A stretch of 64,000 nucleotides of DNA, from NCBI GenBank assembly GCA_023381645.1, contig JAMCRJ010000089.1, positions 1-64,000 of the forward strand. The letters run 5' to 3'. Made by a program: the position numbers and the translations under genes. The notes beneath the pieces are model-generated. The model saw only the letters and a program-made list of their open reading frames with translations. It did not search any database and was not told the DNA's origin. The DNA comes from Gammaproteobacteria bacterium (GTDB lineage: Bacteria; Pseudomonadota; Gammaproteobacteria; Acidithiobacillales; Acidithiobacillaceae). Each line of letters opens with the position of its first letter. Within the stretch, counting starts at the first letter, position 1. This document shows positions 44,480 through 53,980 of this stretch, in pieces.

Positions 44480-47400
44480 TCAAACTCCTTGTGTATGTTT
44501 TTCCAAGCGCCGCTCCCAGAGGAAATAGAGCAGCGGAATCACGATCAATGTCAGCAATGTGGAGGCGAAGGTGCCGAATATCAAGGAAACTGCCAACCCG
44601 CCGAAGACCGGGTCGGTCACCATGATGGCTGAGCCGAACATGATGGCCAGCGCTGTCAGGAGAATGGGGCGGAAACGCACCGCACCCCCCTGTAGCACAG
44701 CATCTTCCAGCGCGTAGCCCTGGCTCCGGTAGTCTATAATAAAGTCAATCAGCAACAACGAGTTGCGCACAACGACACCGGCCAGGGCGATGACCCCGAT
44801 CATGGAGGTGGCGTTAAACGGCGTGTTCAGCAGCCAGTGCCCCGGGAAAACCCCGATCAAGGTCATCGGAATGGCGCCCATGACGATCACCGGCATCATG
44901 AAAGACTGGTAGTAGGCCACCAGCATCAGGTAGATGAATATCAGGGCAACGATAAAAGCGGCGCCGAGGTCACGGAAGACATCGAGGGTCAGACGCATGT
45001 CACCGCCCCAGAGAATCTGGTAATGGGTAATATCATCGGGCTGCGCAGGCGAAAAGCCCAGATTGGCGGTACTGAGATGCACACCGTCGATGGTCTTGCC
45101 GTCCAGCCAGCGATTCAGCGATAACACCGCGTAGACCGGGCTGGAACCCATCAGATCCCCGGTCACGTATACCACGGGATGTTGATCACGGTCATAAATC
45201 GGCTTGGCCAGCGTCGTCCGTTCGATCCGCACGATACTCGCCAGAGGCACCTGCTGCCCGCTCCGGCTCTGCACATGCAGGTCAAGTATCTGCTGCTGCC
45301 AGGCGCGATCCGTCCGAGGCACGCGGAGGACGATATCTACCGGCTCGCGGGCATTTTTCACATGCAGGGCACCCAGTTTGGTACCTGCCACGTAATCATG
45401 CACCAGCGCAGCTACCTGAGCCGGTGCGACCCCGGCCAACATGGCCTTCTGCCGATCCACATGCAGCAGGTATTCAGGTACCGTCGCCGTCACCGAGTCA
45501 TCCACATTGACCATGTCGTAGACTTTAAGGAAATATTGCTCGACCGAACCCGCGATCTGACGCAGCTTCCCATAGTTCGGCCCGTAGAGTTCCGCCACCA
45601 CCTGAGCACGTACCGGGGGTCCCGGCGGCACCTCGAAAATCTTGATGACGGTACCCCGGAAACGCTCCCGGACGGGTTGCAGCGCCTTATAGATTTCCAC
45701 GGACACGACATGGGACATGGGTCGCTCATCCCGCGGCACCATGTTGATCTGGATTTGGGCGTAATTGCTGCCTTCGCGCATCATGTCGCCGCGCACCAGT
45801 CCCGCGAAGTCCACAGGTGCAGAACGGCCCAGATAGGTCTGAAAATTTTCGACATAGCGATTGCGGCTGAGCACATTGCCGATCGCTTCCGTGACCTGTC
45901 CGGTCTCAGCCAGCGCAGTACCCGCTGGGGTATCTACCTGTATCATGAAATCACTGACATTACCCTCCGGCAGCATCTTCAGGTTCACCCCAAGGGCACT
46001 CAGGGGACCATTCATGCCCTGAGGGCGGACAAACTGCCACATCGGCATCAGCATCGCCAGCAGAAGCAGCACGACGACCACAATGAAAAAGATATTGCGG
46101 CGCACTGAGGATTTCAGCAGGGGCGTAAACACCCGGATGTACCCACGCTGCAGGGAGTCCGGCCGCATCGCATGCCCACCCTTCTCGCCGCCGGCCTGCC
46201 GCTCCGCTTTGCCGCGCAGAAAGCGGTACGCCCCCCACGGCACCACCGTATAGGCGAGTAGAACCGACGCAATCATGGCAATGGGCACAAAAATAGGGAT
46301 GGGCAACATGAAGGGCCCCATCATCCCGGTCACAAAGGCCATGGGTACGAAGGCGAGAATCACCGCCAGCGTCGCTATATTCGTCGGGTTGCCGATTTCA
46401 TTGCTGGCAGTGATGATACAGCGGGCGAAACCATCCTTGCCGCAGCCATGCAAATGGCGATGTATGTTTTCGATGACAACAATACCGCCATCCACCAGCA
46501 ACCCCAGCGACAGAATGAGCGCGAACAGGGTGATCCGGTTGATGGTCTGCCCGAGCAGCCAGCCGATGCCCAGCACCATACCCAGGGTAAGCGGCACCGT
46601 CAGAATGACGATACCCGCCTCCCGCCAGCCGAGGAATATCATCAGGATAACCGCGACGACCGCGACGGCGATGCTGAGGTGCTCGAAAAGGGTACTGACC
46701 GCATCATCGGCACGCGCGCCGTAATCACGGGTGACAGAAACATGCACACCTTCCGGCAGCGCCTCCCGCTCCAGACGATCCAGCTTCGCCTTGATCGCGT
46801 CCGCAACGGTCACGGCATTGGTCCCGGGACGTTTGGCGAGGGTAATGGTAACGGCCGGCATGGTCGTGCCCGCCGGCAGGCCGACCCGGTTTGCACGCCC
46901 AAGGCTATTGCTGGTGGCAATGTGATTTTCCGCGGCCCCTTCTTCCACCCGGGCGACGTCCTTCAGAAATATCGGTTGCCCGTCACGGCTGCCGATAATG
47001 AGGTCACCGACCCCCCGCGCCGAACCTATCGCCCCATTGATGCGCACGGGAATTTCCCGATTGTCGTGCACCAGGTGGCCACCCGGAAGAATGACATTGC
47101 TCCCCCCCAGCGCCTGCTGGATATCCTGCAGACTGAGGCCGACACCGGAGAGCTTGGCCGGATTCAGCCACACATTGATCGCCAGAGGGCTGCCGCCGAT
47201 CACTTCAGCGTTCGCCACATCCGGCACGCTCTGCAGCCGGTTCATCAACCGCACGCCGACCTGGCGCAATGCCAAAGGCGTCATCTGGCTGGAGCTCAGA
47301 GTCACCGACATGATCGGAACATCGTTGATACCTATGGATTTAACCAAGGGCTGTTCCGTACCAGGGGGCATTTTGTCCATATTTCGGCTGAGCTGGTTGT

Positions 47401-47755
47401 AGACTTCCAGCAGGCTTTTTTCTTCGTTGGCACCGACCTGAAACTCGACGGTGACCACCCCCATATCATTGATTGCATAACCATAGGTGTGATGGACACC
47501 GGGCAGGGATGCCATCAGGGCTTCCAGCGGCCGTATCACCAGATGGTGAATCTCCTCACTGTCTGAGCCTGGCCGCATGATGAAAATTTCAGCAGCGGGC
47601 ACCACGATTTCCGGGTTATATAGACGCGGTGTGACAAGAATCGCCAAGGCCCCGAACAGGGCAATGGCCACCATGATCAACACCGTGATCTTGGACCGAT
47701 AAAACGACTGAGCGAGCCGCCCTGCCAGATTTTGCCGCTGCTCGGACTCAGCCAT
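44480..47755 (-). CDS. RND efflux pump, inner-membrane subunit
   Basis: The 1091-aa protein is an AcrB/MexB-type RND permease with two repeats, 12 predicted helices and two large periplasmic loops. Motifs seen are AILVTPRLYNPEIVVPAAEIFI at the N-terminus, SLGLLVDGGIVVIENIH near residue 430 and the second-half GVIALAGVVVRNSLLLIDFI. In the first-half helix 4, AcrB has two adjacent aspartates; here only the first remains (VDGG), so the proton relay may differ. It overlaps the adaptor gene by 8 bp and is followed by DUF2892. Its substrate is unknown. Confidence 0.92.
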   Translation of the reverse strand: MAESEQRQNLAGRLAQSFYRSKITVLIMVAIALFGALAILVTPRLYNPEIVVPAAEIFIMRPGSDSEEIHHLVIRPLEALMASLPGVHHTYGYAINDMGVVTVEFQVGANEEKSLLEVYNQLSRNMDKMPPGTEQPLVKSIGINDVPIMSVTLSSSQMTPLALRQVGVRLMNRLQSVPDVANAEVIGGSPLAINVWLNPAKLSGVGLSLQDIQQALGGSNVILPGGHLVHDNREIPVRINGAIGSARGVGDLIIGSRDGQPIFLKDVARVEEGAAENHIATSNSLGRANRVGLPAGTTMPAVTITLAKRPGTNAVTVADAIKAKLDRLEREALPEGVHVSVTRDYGARADDAVSTLFEHLSIAVAVVAVILMIFLGWREAGIVILTVPLTLGMVLGIGWLLGQTINRITLFALILSLGLLVDGGIVVIENIHRHLHGCGKDGFARCIITASNEIGNPTNIATLAVILAFVPMAFVTGMMGPFMLPIPIFVPIAMIASVLLAYTVVPWGAYRFLRGKAERQAGGEKGGHAMRPDSLQRGYIRVFTPLLKSSVRRNIFFIVVVVLLLLAMLMPMWQFVRPQGMNGPLSALGVNLKMLPEGNVSDFMIQVDTPAGTALAETGQVTEAIGNVLSRNRYVENFQTYLGRSAPVDFAGLVRGDMMREGSNYAQIQINMVPRDERPMSHVVSVEIYKALQPVRERFRGTVIKIFEVPPGPPVRAQVVAELYGPNYGKLRQIAGSVEQYFLKVYDMVNVDDSVTATVPEYLLHVDRQKAMLAGVAPAQVAALVHDYVAGTKLGALHVKNAREPVDIVLRVPRTDRAWQQQILDLHVQSRSGQQVPLASIVRIERTTLAKPIYDRDQHPVVYVTGDLMGSSPVYAVLSLNRWLDGKTIDGVHLSTANLGFSPAQPDDITHYQILWGGDMRLTLDVFRDLGAAFIVALIFIYLMLVAYYQSFMMPVIVMGAIPMTLIGVFPGHWLLNTPFNATSMIGVIALAGVVVRNSLLLIDFIIDYRSQGYALEDAVLQGGAVRFRPILLTALAIMFGSAIMVTDPVFGGLAVSLIFGTFASTLLTLIVIPLLYFLWERRLEKHTQGV

Positions 47756-48830
47756 GGGTAGCTCCCGCTGGCTCGATGTGATCCCCGTTATTCACTGCGG
47801 CGAGATTGCCCACGACCACCGTCTCTCCTGCACTCAGCCCCGAAAGAATTTCCACACCCTCCGGCGTGCTCGGACCCGGTCGCACCATGCGATAATGCGC
47901 CACACCCTGTGCGTCAACGACAAAAACACCGGGGATTCCGGCCCGATCCAGCAAGGCAGCCGCTGGCACTGTCACTACCTGCCGCTGGGCGACCGGCACT
48001 TCCACGCTGACATAGTCACCAGCCTGTAGCATACCGTCGGCGGGTAGGCTGAGTTTGACCGTATGGGCATGGGTCATCGCGTCTGCGGCCCCGACCAAAT
48101 CCAGAACCGTTGCGGGAACACGTTTTCCGTCGGCGAGGACCGCGACTTTCTGACCGATCCGGAGGCTGTGATACAGAGTCCCGCTGACACTGCACTGGAC
48201 TTCCAGCCGGGAGGTGTCCGCCAGGGCCAGAATGGGCTGACCGGGTGACGCGAGGTCTCCGTTCTGCAGGAACTTGCGCGCGATGATCCCGGAGAAGGGC
48301 GCCGTTACCCGGGCATAGCGCAGTTGTGACCGTGCCGTGCCGACCCCACCGCGTGCGGCTGCAACACGGGCCTGGGCCATACCATAGGCCGACTTTATCT
48401 GATCCCACTGTTGCTCGGGAATAGCTTGCTGAGCGTACAGGATCTTGAACCGCTCATAATTGGCGCGGGCGTCGGTGAGCGATGACTGAGCCTCAGCCAG
48501 CCTCGCCTGCGCCTGCTGCACCTGCCCCATGACATCCGCCGGATCTACCTCAAAAAGCAGTTGCCCCGCCTGTACCGACTGTCCGTCACGCACGCTCATG
48601 GAGCGAATGTAACCGCTCAGACGCGAGCTGAGTTGCACCTGCCGATGGGCAACGACCGTACCCGGTACGCGGGCGAAGGCAGCCACACTTTGATTCCCCG
48701 TCTGCAGGACGGGCGCAGAGACTTTACCCTGCGCCAGAGGCGCCTCGGGAGGCGATTTACTACAGGCGGCGAGACTAGTCATGGCGAATGTCAGGGCCGC
48801 GATCCGCGCGGTTCGCTTCCAGGTGTTCAT
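47748..48830 (-). CDS. RND periplasmic adaptor lipoprotein (MFP)
   Basis: The 360-aa protein links the RND pump to the outer-membrane channel. The signal peptide ends in a lipobox (TSLAACSKSPP). Next come the barrel-sandwich/lipoyl motif (QLSSRLSGYIRSMSVRDGQSVQAGQLLFEVDP, given as LSSRLSGYI and VRDGQSVQAGQLL), a coiled-coil hairpin with AQARLAEAQSSLTDA, and VTAPFSGIIARK in the second half of the lipoyl domain. It overlaps the outer-membrane gene by 4 bp and the pump by 8 bp. Confidence 0.93.
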   Translation of the reverse strand: MNTWKRTARIAALTFAMTSLAACSKSPPEAPLAQGKVSAPVLQTGNQSVAAFARVPGTVVAHRQVQLSSRLSGYIRSMSVRDGQSVQAGQLLFEVDPADVMGQVQQAQARLAEAQSSLTDARANYERFKILYAQQAIPEQQWDQIKSAYGMAQARVAAARGGVGTARSQLRYARVTAPFSGIIARKFLQNGDLASPGQPILALADTSRLEVQCSVSGTLYHSLRIGQKVAVLADGKRVPATVLDLVGAADAMTHAHTVKLSLPADGMLQAGDYVSVEVPVAQRQVVTVPAAALLDRAGIPGVFVVDAQGVAHYRMVRPGPSTPEGVEILSGLSAGETVVVGNLAAVNNGDHIEPAGATHG

Positions 48831-50248
48831 TGGGAGACTCCTTCTGCGGCGGGAACACTGCTCACGGCGACGATTTCCTGGGGGTTCAGTTTGCCGATGG
48901 CCAGTAACAGGGCACCACGGTCTGTCGCTTCCGCGTAACGGGCGGAGACAAGCTCCGCACGCGTCTGATCCAGTTCCGCCTGTCCGCGCAACAGGCCCGT
49001 CACAGTCTCTATGCCGTTTTCGTAACGCAGGCGCACCATATGCTGTGCCTCCTCCATCTGCCTGACCGCAAGCTCCCGCATCCTGACACGCAACGCAGCC
49101 TCCCGCGCACTACGCCAAACCTGCGCCACCTCCAAACGCAACTTATCCTGCGCCTGCTGTAACGCGGCCAGAGCCTGCTCATGTTTCGCCCTGGCGCGAT
49201 CCATACTGCCGCCCCGCGCGAAGTCGAGCACATTCCAGGTTACTTCTCCACCTACCGTGTAGGAAGGCGCCGCATTGCCGAGAGTGCGACCATTCCATTC
49301 CTGATTGGCCATGGCGTTGATATGCGGCAGATAGGCGGCGCGGGCGATGCCGATACCTTCCTGCGCCGCCTTGACCTGATGGCGGAGGGCGACGATACCC
49401 GCATTCTGGGCCATCGCATCGCTCTGCAGGCTGCTGAGCGGCGCCGCAGGTAGTATGGGCCGGACAGGGCCGTCCACAGTGAGCGTCTTTTCTTCCGGCC
49501 AGCCGATCAGCGTGGCAAGATTATCCAGCGCGTTGGCCCGAGCATTCCGCGCACTTTCGATGGCCAGGTCCGCCTTTTCCAGATAGACTTCCGCGGACAA
49601 CAGATCGCTTTTTGTCAGTACCCCGCGCGCCAGCAGGGAGCGGCTGGTTTTGACATAAGATGCGGCTGCCCGCTTGGCTTTGTCCGCTACCTCAATAGCC
49701 GTGTCCGCGGCGATCACGCCGTCATAGGCTTTGAGAACGGCGTAAACCAGTTTCTGCCGGGCCATGGTATTTCCGCTCTGGGCGGCCTCCAGCATGGCCC
49801 GCGCCTGATCGATGCGCCCCCGGATTTCCCCGCCATTCCAGATCGGAATTTCCATTTGCAGCTTGGTACCGAAATTATGGTAACCACCCGGTTGATTCAG
49901 CCCTGTCGGCGCCACACCCAGCGCATTCGGGGTGAATTGTCCCGCGCCAAAATCGTTGAACGTTGCCTGCCGCTGCGACAGCTTCATGCCGAACACCGTC
50001 AGGGCATTGTTCGACTGGCTGGCAGAAAAAGAGGCCGCGAGCTTGGGAAGCAGATGACCACGCGCCTCGGAAACTGCGCCCTGGGCTTCTGCTTGGCGGG
50101 CATGCACCACGAGCATCTCCGGATTTTGTCTGAGGGCAAGATCAACGCATTGATTGAAGTCCAGGGCTGCGGCGGGTAGCGACGCACCGGTACCCATGAG
50201 CAGGACGATTAAAATGGAGCGTGTTTTTTTATGAGGACGAAAGGGCAT
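48827..50248 (-). CDS. TolC-family outer-membrane efflux protein
   Basis: The 473-aa protein is the outer-membrane channel of the tripartite pump. A cleavable signal (RSILIVLLMGTGASLPAAALD) precedes two outer-membrane-efflux (OEP) repeats with DLALRQNPEMLVVHARQAEA, long coiled coils and MRLRYENG-type VRLRYENGIETVTGLLRGQAEL. ATG at 50248 has AGGAAA upstream; the open frame begins earlier, in front of the signal peptide. It is the first pump gene of the operon. Confidence 0.92.
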   Translation of the reverse strand: MPFRPHKKTRSILIVLLMGTGASLPAAALDFNQCVDLALRQNPEMLVVHARQAEAQGAVSEARGHLLPKLAASFSASQSNNALTVFGMKLSQRQATFNDFGAGQFTPNALGVAPTGLNQPGGYHNFGTKLQMEIPIWNGGEIRGRIDQARAMLEAAQSGNTMARQKLVYAVLKAYDGVIAADTAIEVADKAKRAAASYVKTSRSLLARGVLTKSDLLSAEVYLEKADLAIESARNARANALDNLATLIGWPEEKTLTVDGPVRPILPAAPLSSLQSDAMAQNAGIVALRHQVKAAQEGIGIARAAYLPHINAMANQEWNGRTLGNAAPSYTVGGEVTWNVLDFARGGSMDRARAKHEQALAALQQAQDKLRLEVAQVWRSAREAALRVRMRELAVRQMEEAQHMVRLRYENGIETVTGLLRGQAELDQTRAELVSARYAEATDRGALLLAIGKLNPQEIVAVSSVPAAEGVSQ

Positions 50249-50399
50249 ATCTTTCCTCGCCGCGACAGGCGACACCAAAGCTCGGACAACCCAATGCTGC
50301 AAAGTCCGCGCAATACCAGCACGAATCCCCACTGTGGACGAACCGGCGATCCCGACCGGGCATCAATGCCTACGCCCACAGTGAGGCACATAAGAACAT

Positions 50400-50440
50400 C
50401 AGAATATTATTCTATAATGCAACTTATGCACATTCAAGCG
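50400..50440 (-). promoter_or_regulatory. Probable promoter/operator of the RND operon
   Basis: On the minus strand TTGAAT and TAGAAT are spaced by 17 bp in the gap between the ArsR gene and the TolC gene. A perfect palindrome AGAATATTATTCT (50401-50413) covers the -10 hexamer. Its position suggests control by the adjacent ArsR-type protein. Inference. Confidence 0.45.
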
Positions 50441-50494
50441 CACCCTAACGGCCAGGGTTCCGCCCTTCCCGGCATTCGTACTATGCGGCAGTGT

Positions 50495-50797
50495 TCAACG
50501 GACGCTGCAGAAAACATCGCTCATCATGGAAATCAGGCGCAGGGTACGGGGGTCACCTACACGGTAATACACTTTGTTGGCGTCCTTACGGGCGCGAAGA
50601 ATATCTTTCTCACGCAAAATAGCGAGATGTTGGGAGATGTTGCTCTGGGTAGTGCCGACGGCAGACACGATATCCTGCACACTCATCTCTTCCGATCCCA
50701 GCACGCACAAAACCTTGAGGCGCAGGGGGTGCGCCATGGCCTTCAGGGAACGGGAGGCCTGTTCAATATCCTCTTCACGGGTTGGTAACTGATCCAT
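50495..50797 (-). CDS. ArsR-family regulator with SqrR/BigR-type cysteine pair
   Basis: The 100-aa winged-helix repressor has SLKAMAHPLRLKVLCVLGSEE, the recognition helix TTQSNISQHLAILREKDILRARKD and VYYRVGD. Two cysteines, C31 (VLCVLG) and C97 (DVFC), are 66 residues apart, the same spacing as C41/C107 of SqrR and C42/C108 of BigR, which sense persulfides and reactive sulfur. The classical arsenic motif ELCVCDL is absent. The ATG at 50797 follows a short leader; the next genes downstream are efflux genes, a rhodanese, DUF2892 and redoxins. Sensing of sulfane sulfur is therefore the best guess. Confidence 0.8.
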   Translation of the reverse strand: MDQLPTREEDIEQASRSLKAMAHPLRLKVLCVLGSEEMSVQDIVSAVGTTQSNISQHLAILREKDILRARKDANKVYYRVGDPRTLRLISMMSDVFCSVR

Positions 50798-50910
50798 AAT
50801 CATGCCTCTTGGTGTATAGTATCTTATTGACTTCGCTTATAATTACCAAAAACCGCGGTGCTTGCGGTCACCTTGCCATTTTTTGTCCATCCGCATAGAA
50901 TCCACCACAA

Positions 50911-50984
50911 GCGGGTGTAGTTCAATGGCAGAACCTGAGCTTCCCAAGCTCATGGCGTGGGTTCGATTCCCATCACCCGCTCCA
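50911..50984 (+). tRNA. tRNA-Gly (anticodon CCC)
   Basis: Complete cloverleaf with encoded CCA. GCGGGTG pairs with CACCCGC; the anticodon loop is TTCCCAA, giving CCC. The D arm and T arm (GGGTTCGATTCCC) are normal. It stands between the ArsR gene and ubiD. Confidence 0.95.
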
Positions 50985-51096
50985 CTTCAAATACAAGGTT
51001 CAGGTTACCGCCACAACGCCAACTTTAATACCCATCAGCGATTAAGAATAACCCCATATGACCAATTAAGGAACCCCGCGCCCCTTCAATGCGCGT

Positions 51097-52569
51097 TTAG
51101 AACAGCGGCTGCTCCAGCGCCAGCAACAGGTCATCCACTCGTTGGCGTACCACGGCAGTCATCTGGATGGGGCGGCCCCATTCCCGGGCAGTCTCTCCAG
51201 GCAGTTTATTGGTGGCGTCCATACCCACTTTACCACCGAGTCCGGCAACCGGCGAAGCGAAGTCGAGATAATCGATGGGCGTATTTTCGACGGGGGTAAT
51301 GTCGCGCACCGGGTCCATCCGGGTGGTCATCGCCCAGATCACATCTTCCCAACGGCGCACATCGATGTCTTCGTCCACCACGATGATGAACTTGGTGTAC
51401 ATGAACTGTCGCAAAAAGCCCCAGATACCGAACATGACTCTTTTTGCATGACCGGGGTAACCCTTGCGGATGCTGACAACGGCCAGACGGTAGGAGCAGC
51501 CCTCCGGCGGCAGATAAAAATCCACAATTTCCGGGAACTGTTTCTGCAGCAGGGGCACGAAGACTTCGTTGAGGGCCGCACCCAGTATGGCCGGTTCATC
51601 GGGGGGGCGGCCGGTGTAGGTACTGTGGTAAACAGGATTTTCGCGGTGGCTGATGGTTTCCACGGTGAACACCGGAAAACGCTCGGTCTCATTGTAGTAG
51701 CCGGTGTGGTCTCCAAAAGGTCCTTCCACCGCCATGTCATCCGGGTAAATATGCCCTTCCAGGACGATCTCCGCGCGCGCGGGCACCTGTAGCGGAACGC
51801 TCAGGGCATTGGCGAGCTCAGTACGCCCGCCACGCAGTAGGCCGGCGAACTGGTGTTCGGAAATGGTATCGGGAATAGGAATGACCGCCGCCAGGATGGT
51901 TGCCGGATCGGCGCCGTAGGCTACGGCAACAGGGAATGGCTCGCCCGGGTGCGCTTTCTGGAATTCACGCAGGTCCTGGGCCCCCCCCCGGTGCGCCAGC
52001 CAGCGCATGATCACCCGGTTACGACCAATGACCTGTTGCCGGTAGATACCCATATTGGCCCGCCGCTTATGTGGCCCTTTGGTCACGGTCAGGCCCCAGG
52101 TCATGAGCGGCGCCGCGTCTTCGGGCCAGCAGGTCTGCACCGGCAGGGCAGCAAGGTCGACCCCCTCTCCGCGCAGGATGATTTCCTGGCAGGGAGGGCG
52201 ACTCAGGGTAGTCGGCGCCATGTACAGAATCTTGCGCAGGGTGGGCAATTTGTCCCAGAGGTCGCGCAGCCCGCGGGGCGGGTCGGGTTCCTTGAGATAG
52301 GCCAGTAGCTGACCGATCTGGCGGAGATCCGCCAGGGATTCGCCCCCCATTCCCAGCGCCACGCGTTCCGTCGTCCCGAACAGGTTGCCCAGCACCGGCA
52401 TGTCGTAGCCGATGGGCCGGGTGAACAGAATGGCCGGCCCTGCCGCCCGCAAGGTTCGATCACAGATTTCCGTCATCTCCAGTTTGGGAGAGACGGGCAC
52501 GTCCAGCCGGCGCAACAGATCGCGCTTTTCCAAGTCGGCCAAAAAGGCGCGAAGGTCACGGTAGCTCAT
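51097..52569 (-). CDS. ubiD: 4-Hydroxy-3-polyprenylbenzoate decarboxylase
   Basis: The 490-aa enzyme decarboxylates the polyprenylated ring precursor of ubiquinone, using prenylated FMN made by UbiX. Landmarks are [14 protein letters not shown] near residue 65, GWxxE-type [21 protein letters not shown] near residue 310 (given as [14 protein letters not shown]) and [18 protein letters not shown] near residue 375, with the glutamates expected for prFMN chemistry in the DEPA and FGDH segments. Length is normal. It is the first of the window's ubiquinone genes, together with the two hydroxylases and ubiK at 55.7-58.4 kb. Confidence 0.96.
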   Translation of the reverse strand: MSYRDLRAFLADLEKRDLLRRLDVPVSPKLEMTEICDRTLRAAGPAILFTRPIGYDMPVLGNLFGTTERVALGMGGESLADLRQIGQLLAYLKEPDPPRGLRDLWDKLPTLRKILYMAPTTLSRPPCQEIILRGEGVDLAALPVQTCWPEDAAPLMTWGLTVTKGPHKRRANMGIYRQQVIGRNRVIMRWLAHRGGAQDLREFQKAHPGEPFPVAVAYGADPATILAAVIPIPDTISEHQFAGLLRGGRTELANALSVPLQVPARAEIVLEGHIYPDDMAVEGPFGDHTGYYNETERFPVFTVETISHRENPVYHSTYTGRPPDEPAILGAALNEVFVPLLQKQFPEIVDFYLPPEGCSYRLAVVSIRKGYPGHAKRVMFGIWGFLRQFMYTKFIIVVDEDIDVRRWEDVIWAMTTRMDPVRDITPVENTPIDYLDFASPVAGLGGKVGMDATNKLPGETAREWGRPIQMTAVVRQRVDDLLLALEQPLF

Positions 52570-52593
52570 GGCTGCATTGTAACCACAGCCAGA

Positions 52594-53466
52594 TTACTTT
52601 GTCCCGCTGTCGGGGTCCTCACGGGCGACGACAAAGGCACTGTCATCGATGGCCAGAGACGAAGTCGCGCGCAGATCGATGGCCTCGTGGCCGCTGATGT
52701 ACTCTTCGGTAAGCATGGTCAGGCACGCCACCTCTTCGGCACTTACCGGCGCAAAACCGGAAAAGCCGACGTCCCGCAACAATGCCTGCCCCCGCGCCTC
52801 CTGGTCCATTTGGCAGAGTATCCGGGTAAGCAAATCCCGCTGCGCGGATAACCGTGGGCCAATACAGAACGCATGGAACGCGAAGGCATCGTCGGAACGG
52901 TCTATAATGCGCAAACTATCACGAATCAGGCCGCTGGCACCGGCATAAACTTCGTCAAACAAAAAACCGACATCCGCCTGTCCCTGTAGTATGGCCTTGA
53001 GTACCCCCTGGTAACTGCCAGTAAAGACGAATTCCAGGCGCGCCCGGTCGATCTCCGCTTTATCCAGCAGAAACAACCCCACCATGTGAACCAGTGTGGC
53101 GGGATGGGCGGAGGCTATGCGGATACGCGGCGACAAATCCGTAATCTCCCGTACCGGACCGACCGCCGCGGTGCATAGGTATACTTCATCAAAATGGTCC
53201 CGGGGTTTGGCGATGGGTATAAAGTCCATCTTTTGTACGTATTGCACCCAGTCGAATGGGTTGGCGTAAACCAGATCGTAATGGTTGTCGAGCACCGCGG
53301 CGCGACAGGCGTCAAAGCCGTCATACGGCTGAAAATGCATTATCTGGCCCAGATGCCGCTGCAGATAGGTGTTCATCAAAAACCACCCCGGGAGGTTCTT
53401 TCCGGAGTAATTCGGATCTACCGTAAAGTTCAGTGTGACCTCAGTGGAGATTTGAGGAGATGGCAT
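52594..53466 (-). CDS. PhnD-like substrate-binding protein without signal peptide
   Basis: The 290-aa protein shows the PhnD/phosphonate ABC binding fold: FTVDPNYSG, a YDGFDACRAAVLDNHYDLVYANPFDWVQY segment (given as DLVYANPFDWVQY), GSYQGVLKAILQGQADVGFLFDEVY and a C-terminal domain. Such proteins normally have a Sec signal and neighbour an ABC transporter; here the N-terminus (MPSPQISTEVTLNFTVD) has no signal peptide and no transporter genes are near. A cytosolic sensor role is one possibility. It ends before ubiD and follows an SCP2-like gene. Confidence 0.8.
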   Translation of the reverse strand: MPSPQISTEVTLNFTVDPNYSGKNLPGWFLMNTYLQRHLGQIMHFQPYDGFDACRAAVLDNHYDLVYANPFDWVQYVQKMDFIPIAKPRDHFDEVYLCTAAVGPVREITDLSPRIRIASAHPATLVHMVGLFLLDKAEIDRARLEFVFTGSYQGVLKAILQGQADVGFLFDEVYAGASGLIRDSLRIIDRSDDAFAFHAFCIGPRLSAQRDLLTRILCQMDQEARGQALLRDVGFSGFAPVSAEEVACLTMLTEEYISGHEAIDLRATSSLAIDDSAFVVAREDPDSGTK

Positions 53467-53478
53467 ACGTTGTTATCC

Positions 53479-53928
53479 TCAGATATCAAAATCTACGGGT
53501 ATCTCACCGAGAATATTGAGGTGGATATTAAACGGCGTCATATATTTCATGGCCGTCATCATGGATCCCTTAAACTTGAGCCGTCGGGTCATCAAGGCCG
53601 ATTTCCCACTGATTTCTCCCGACAGGATTTTCTGCCAGTGGTCCATGCTTGTCCACATGATGAAGTCGCGGCGCCGCCCGTCGGAAGGTCCGGCATAGAT
53701 AACCTTCCCCGCCTTGCAGAACAACATGACGTGCGGGATATCAGGGCGATCTTCAATATAGTACTCCCAGGTGGCATTGAAGTTTTTCAGATCTTTCTGA
53801 ATTTCCGGATGGGTATCCCACTGCTTGCCGACGAGACGAATCCACTCTGTACTCATAAATTTTGCTACCATAATCAGAGTCCCCGCGCTCAATACCGTGA
53901 ACATCAAAGCACCCGATGACATCATCAT
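53479..53928 (-). CDS. SCP2-like (sterol carrier domain) protein
   Basis: The 149-aa protein ends with the SCP2-like fold: KVIYAGPSDGRRRDFIMW, WQKILSGEISGKSALMTRRLKFKGS (given as GEISGKSALM and RRLKFKGS) and NILGEIP. A hydrophobic stretch (LMFTVLSAGTLIMVAKF) near the N-terminus may anchor it. Members bind hydrophobic molecules; UbiJ, a ubiquinone factor, is one example, but this is not UbiJ by eye. The start is one of three ATGs (53922-53928); AGAGGAAG lies directly before the first. It is 12 bp from the PhnD-like gene and probably co-transcribed. Confidence 0.75.
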   Translation of the reverse strand: MMMSSGALMFTVLSAGTLIMVAKFMSTEWIRLVGKQWDTHPEIQKDLKNFNATWEYYIEDRPDIPHVMLFCKAGKVIYAGPSDGRRRDFIMWTSMDHWQKILSGEISGKSALMTRRLKFKGSMMTAMKYMTPFNIHLNILGEIPVDFDI

Positions 53929-53980
53929 CTTCCTCTATTGGGAAATATGATTTTTCCGGATGGCCCCCACAGATTCCTAT

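Noticed and set aside
46448..47566. 372-codon plus-strand frame inside the RND gene
   Set aside because: Antisense to a clear RND permease; histidine- and arginine-rich shadow composition.
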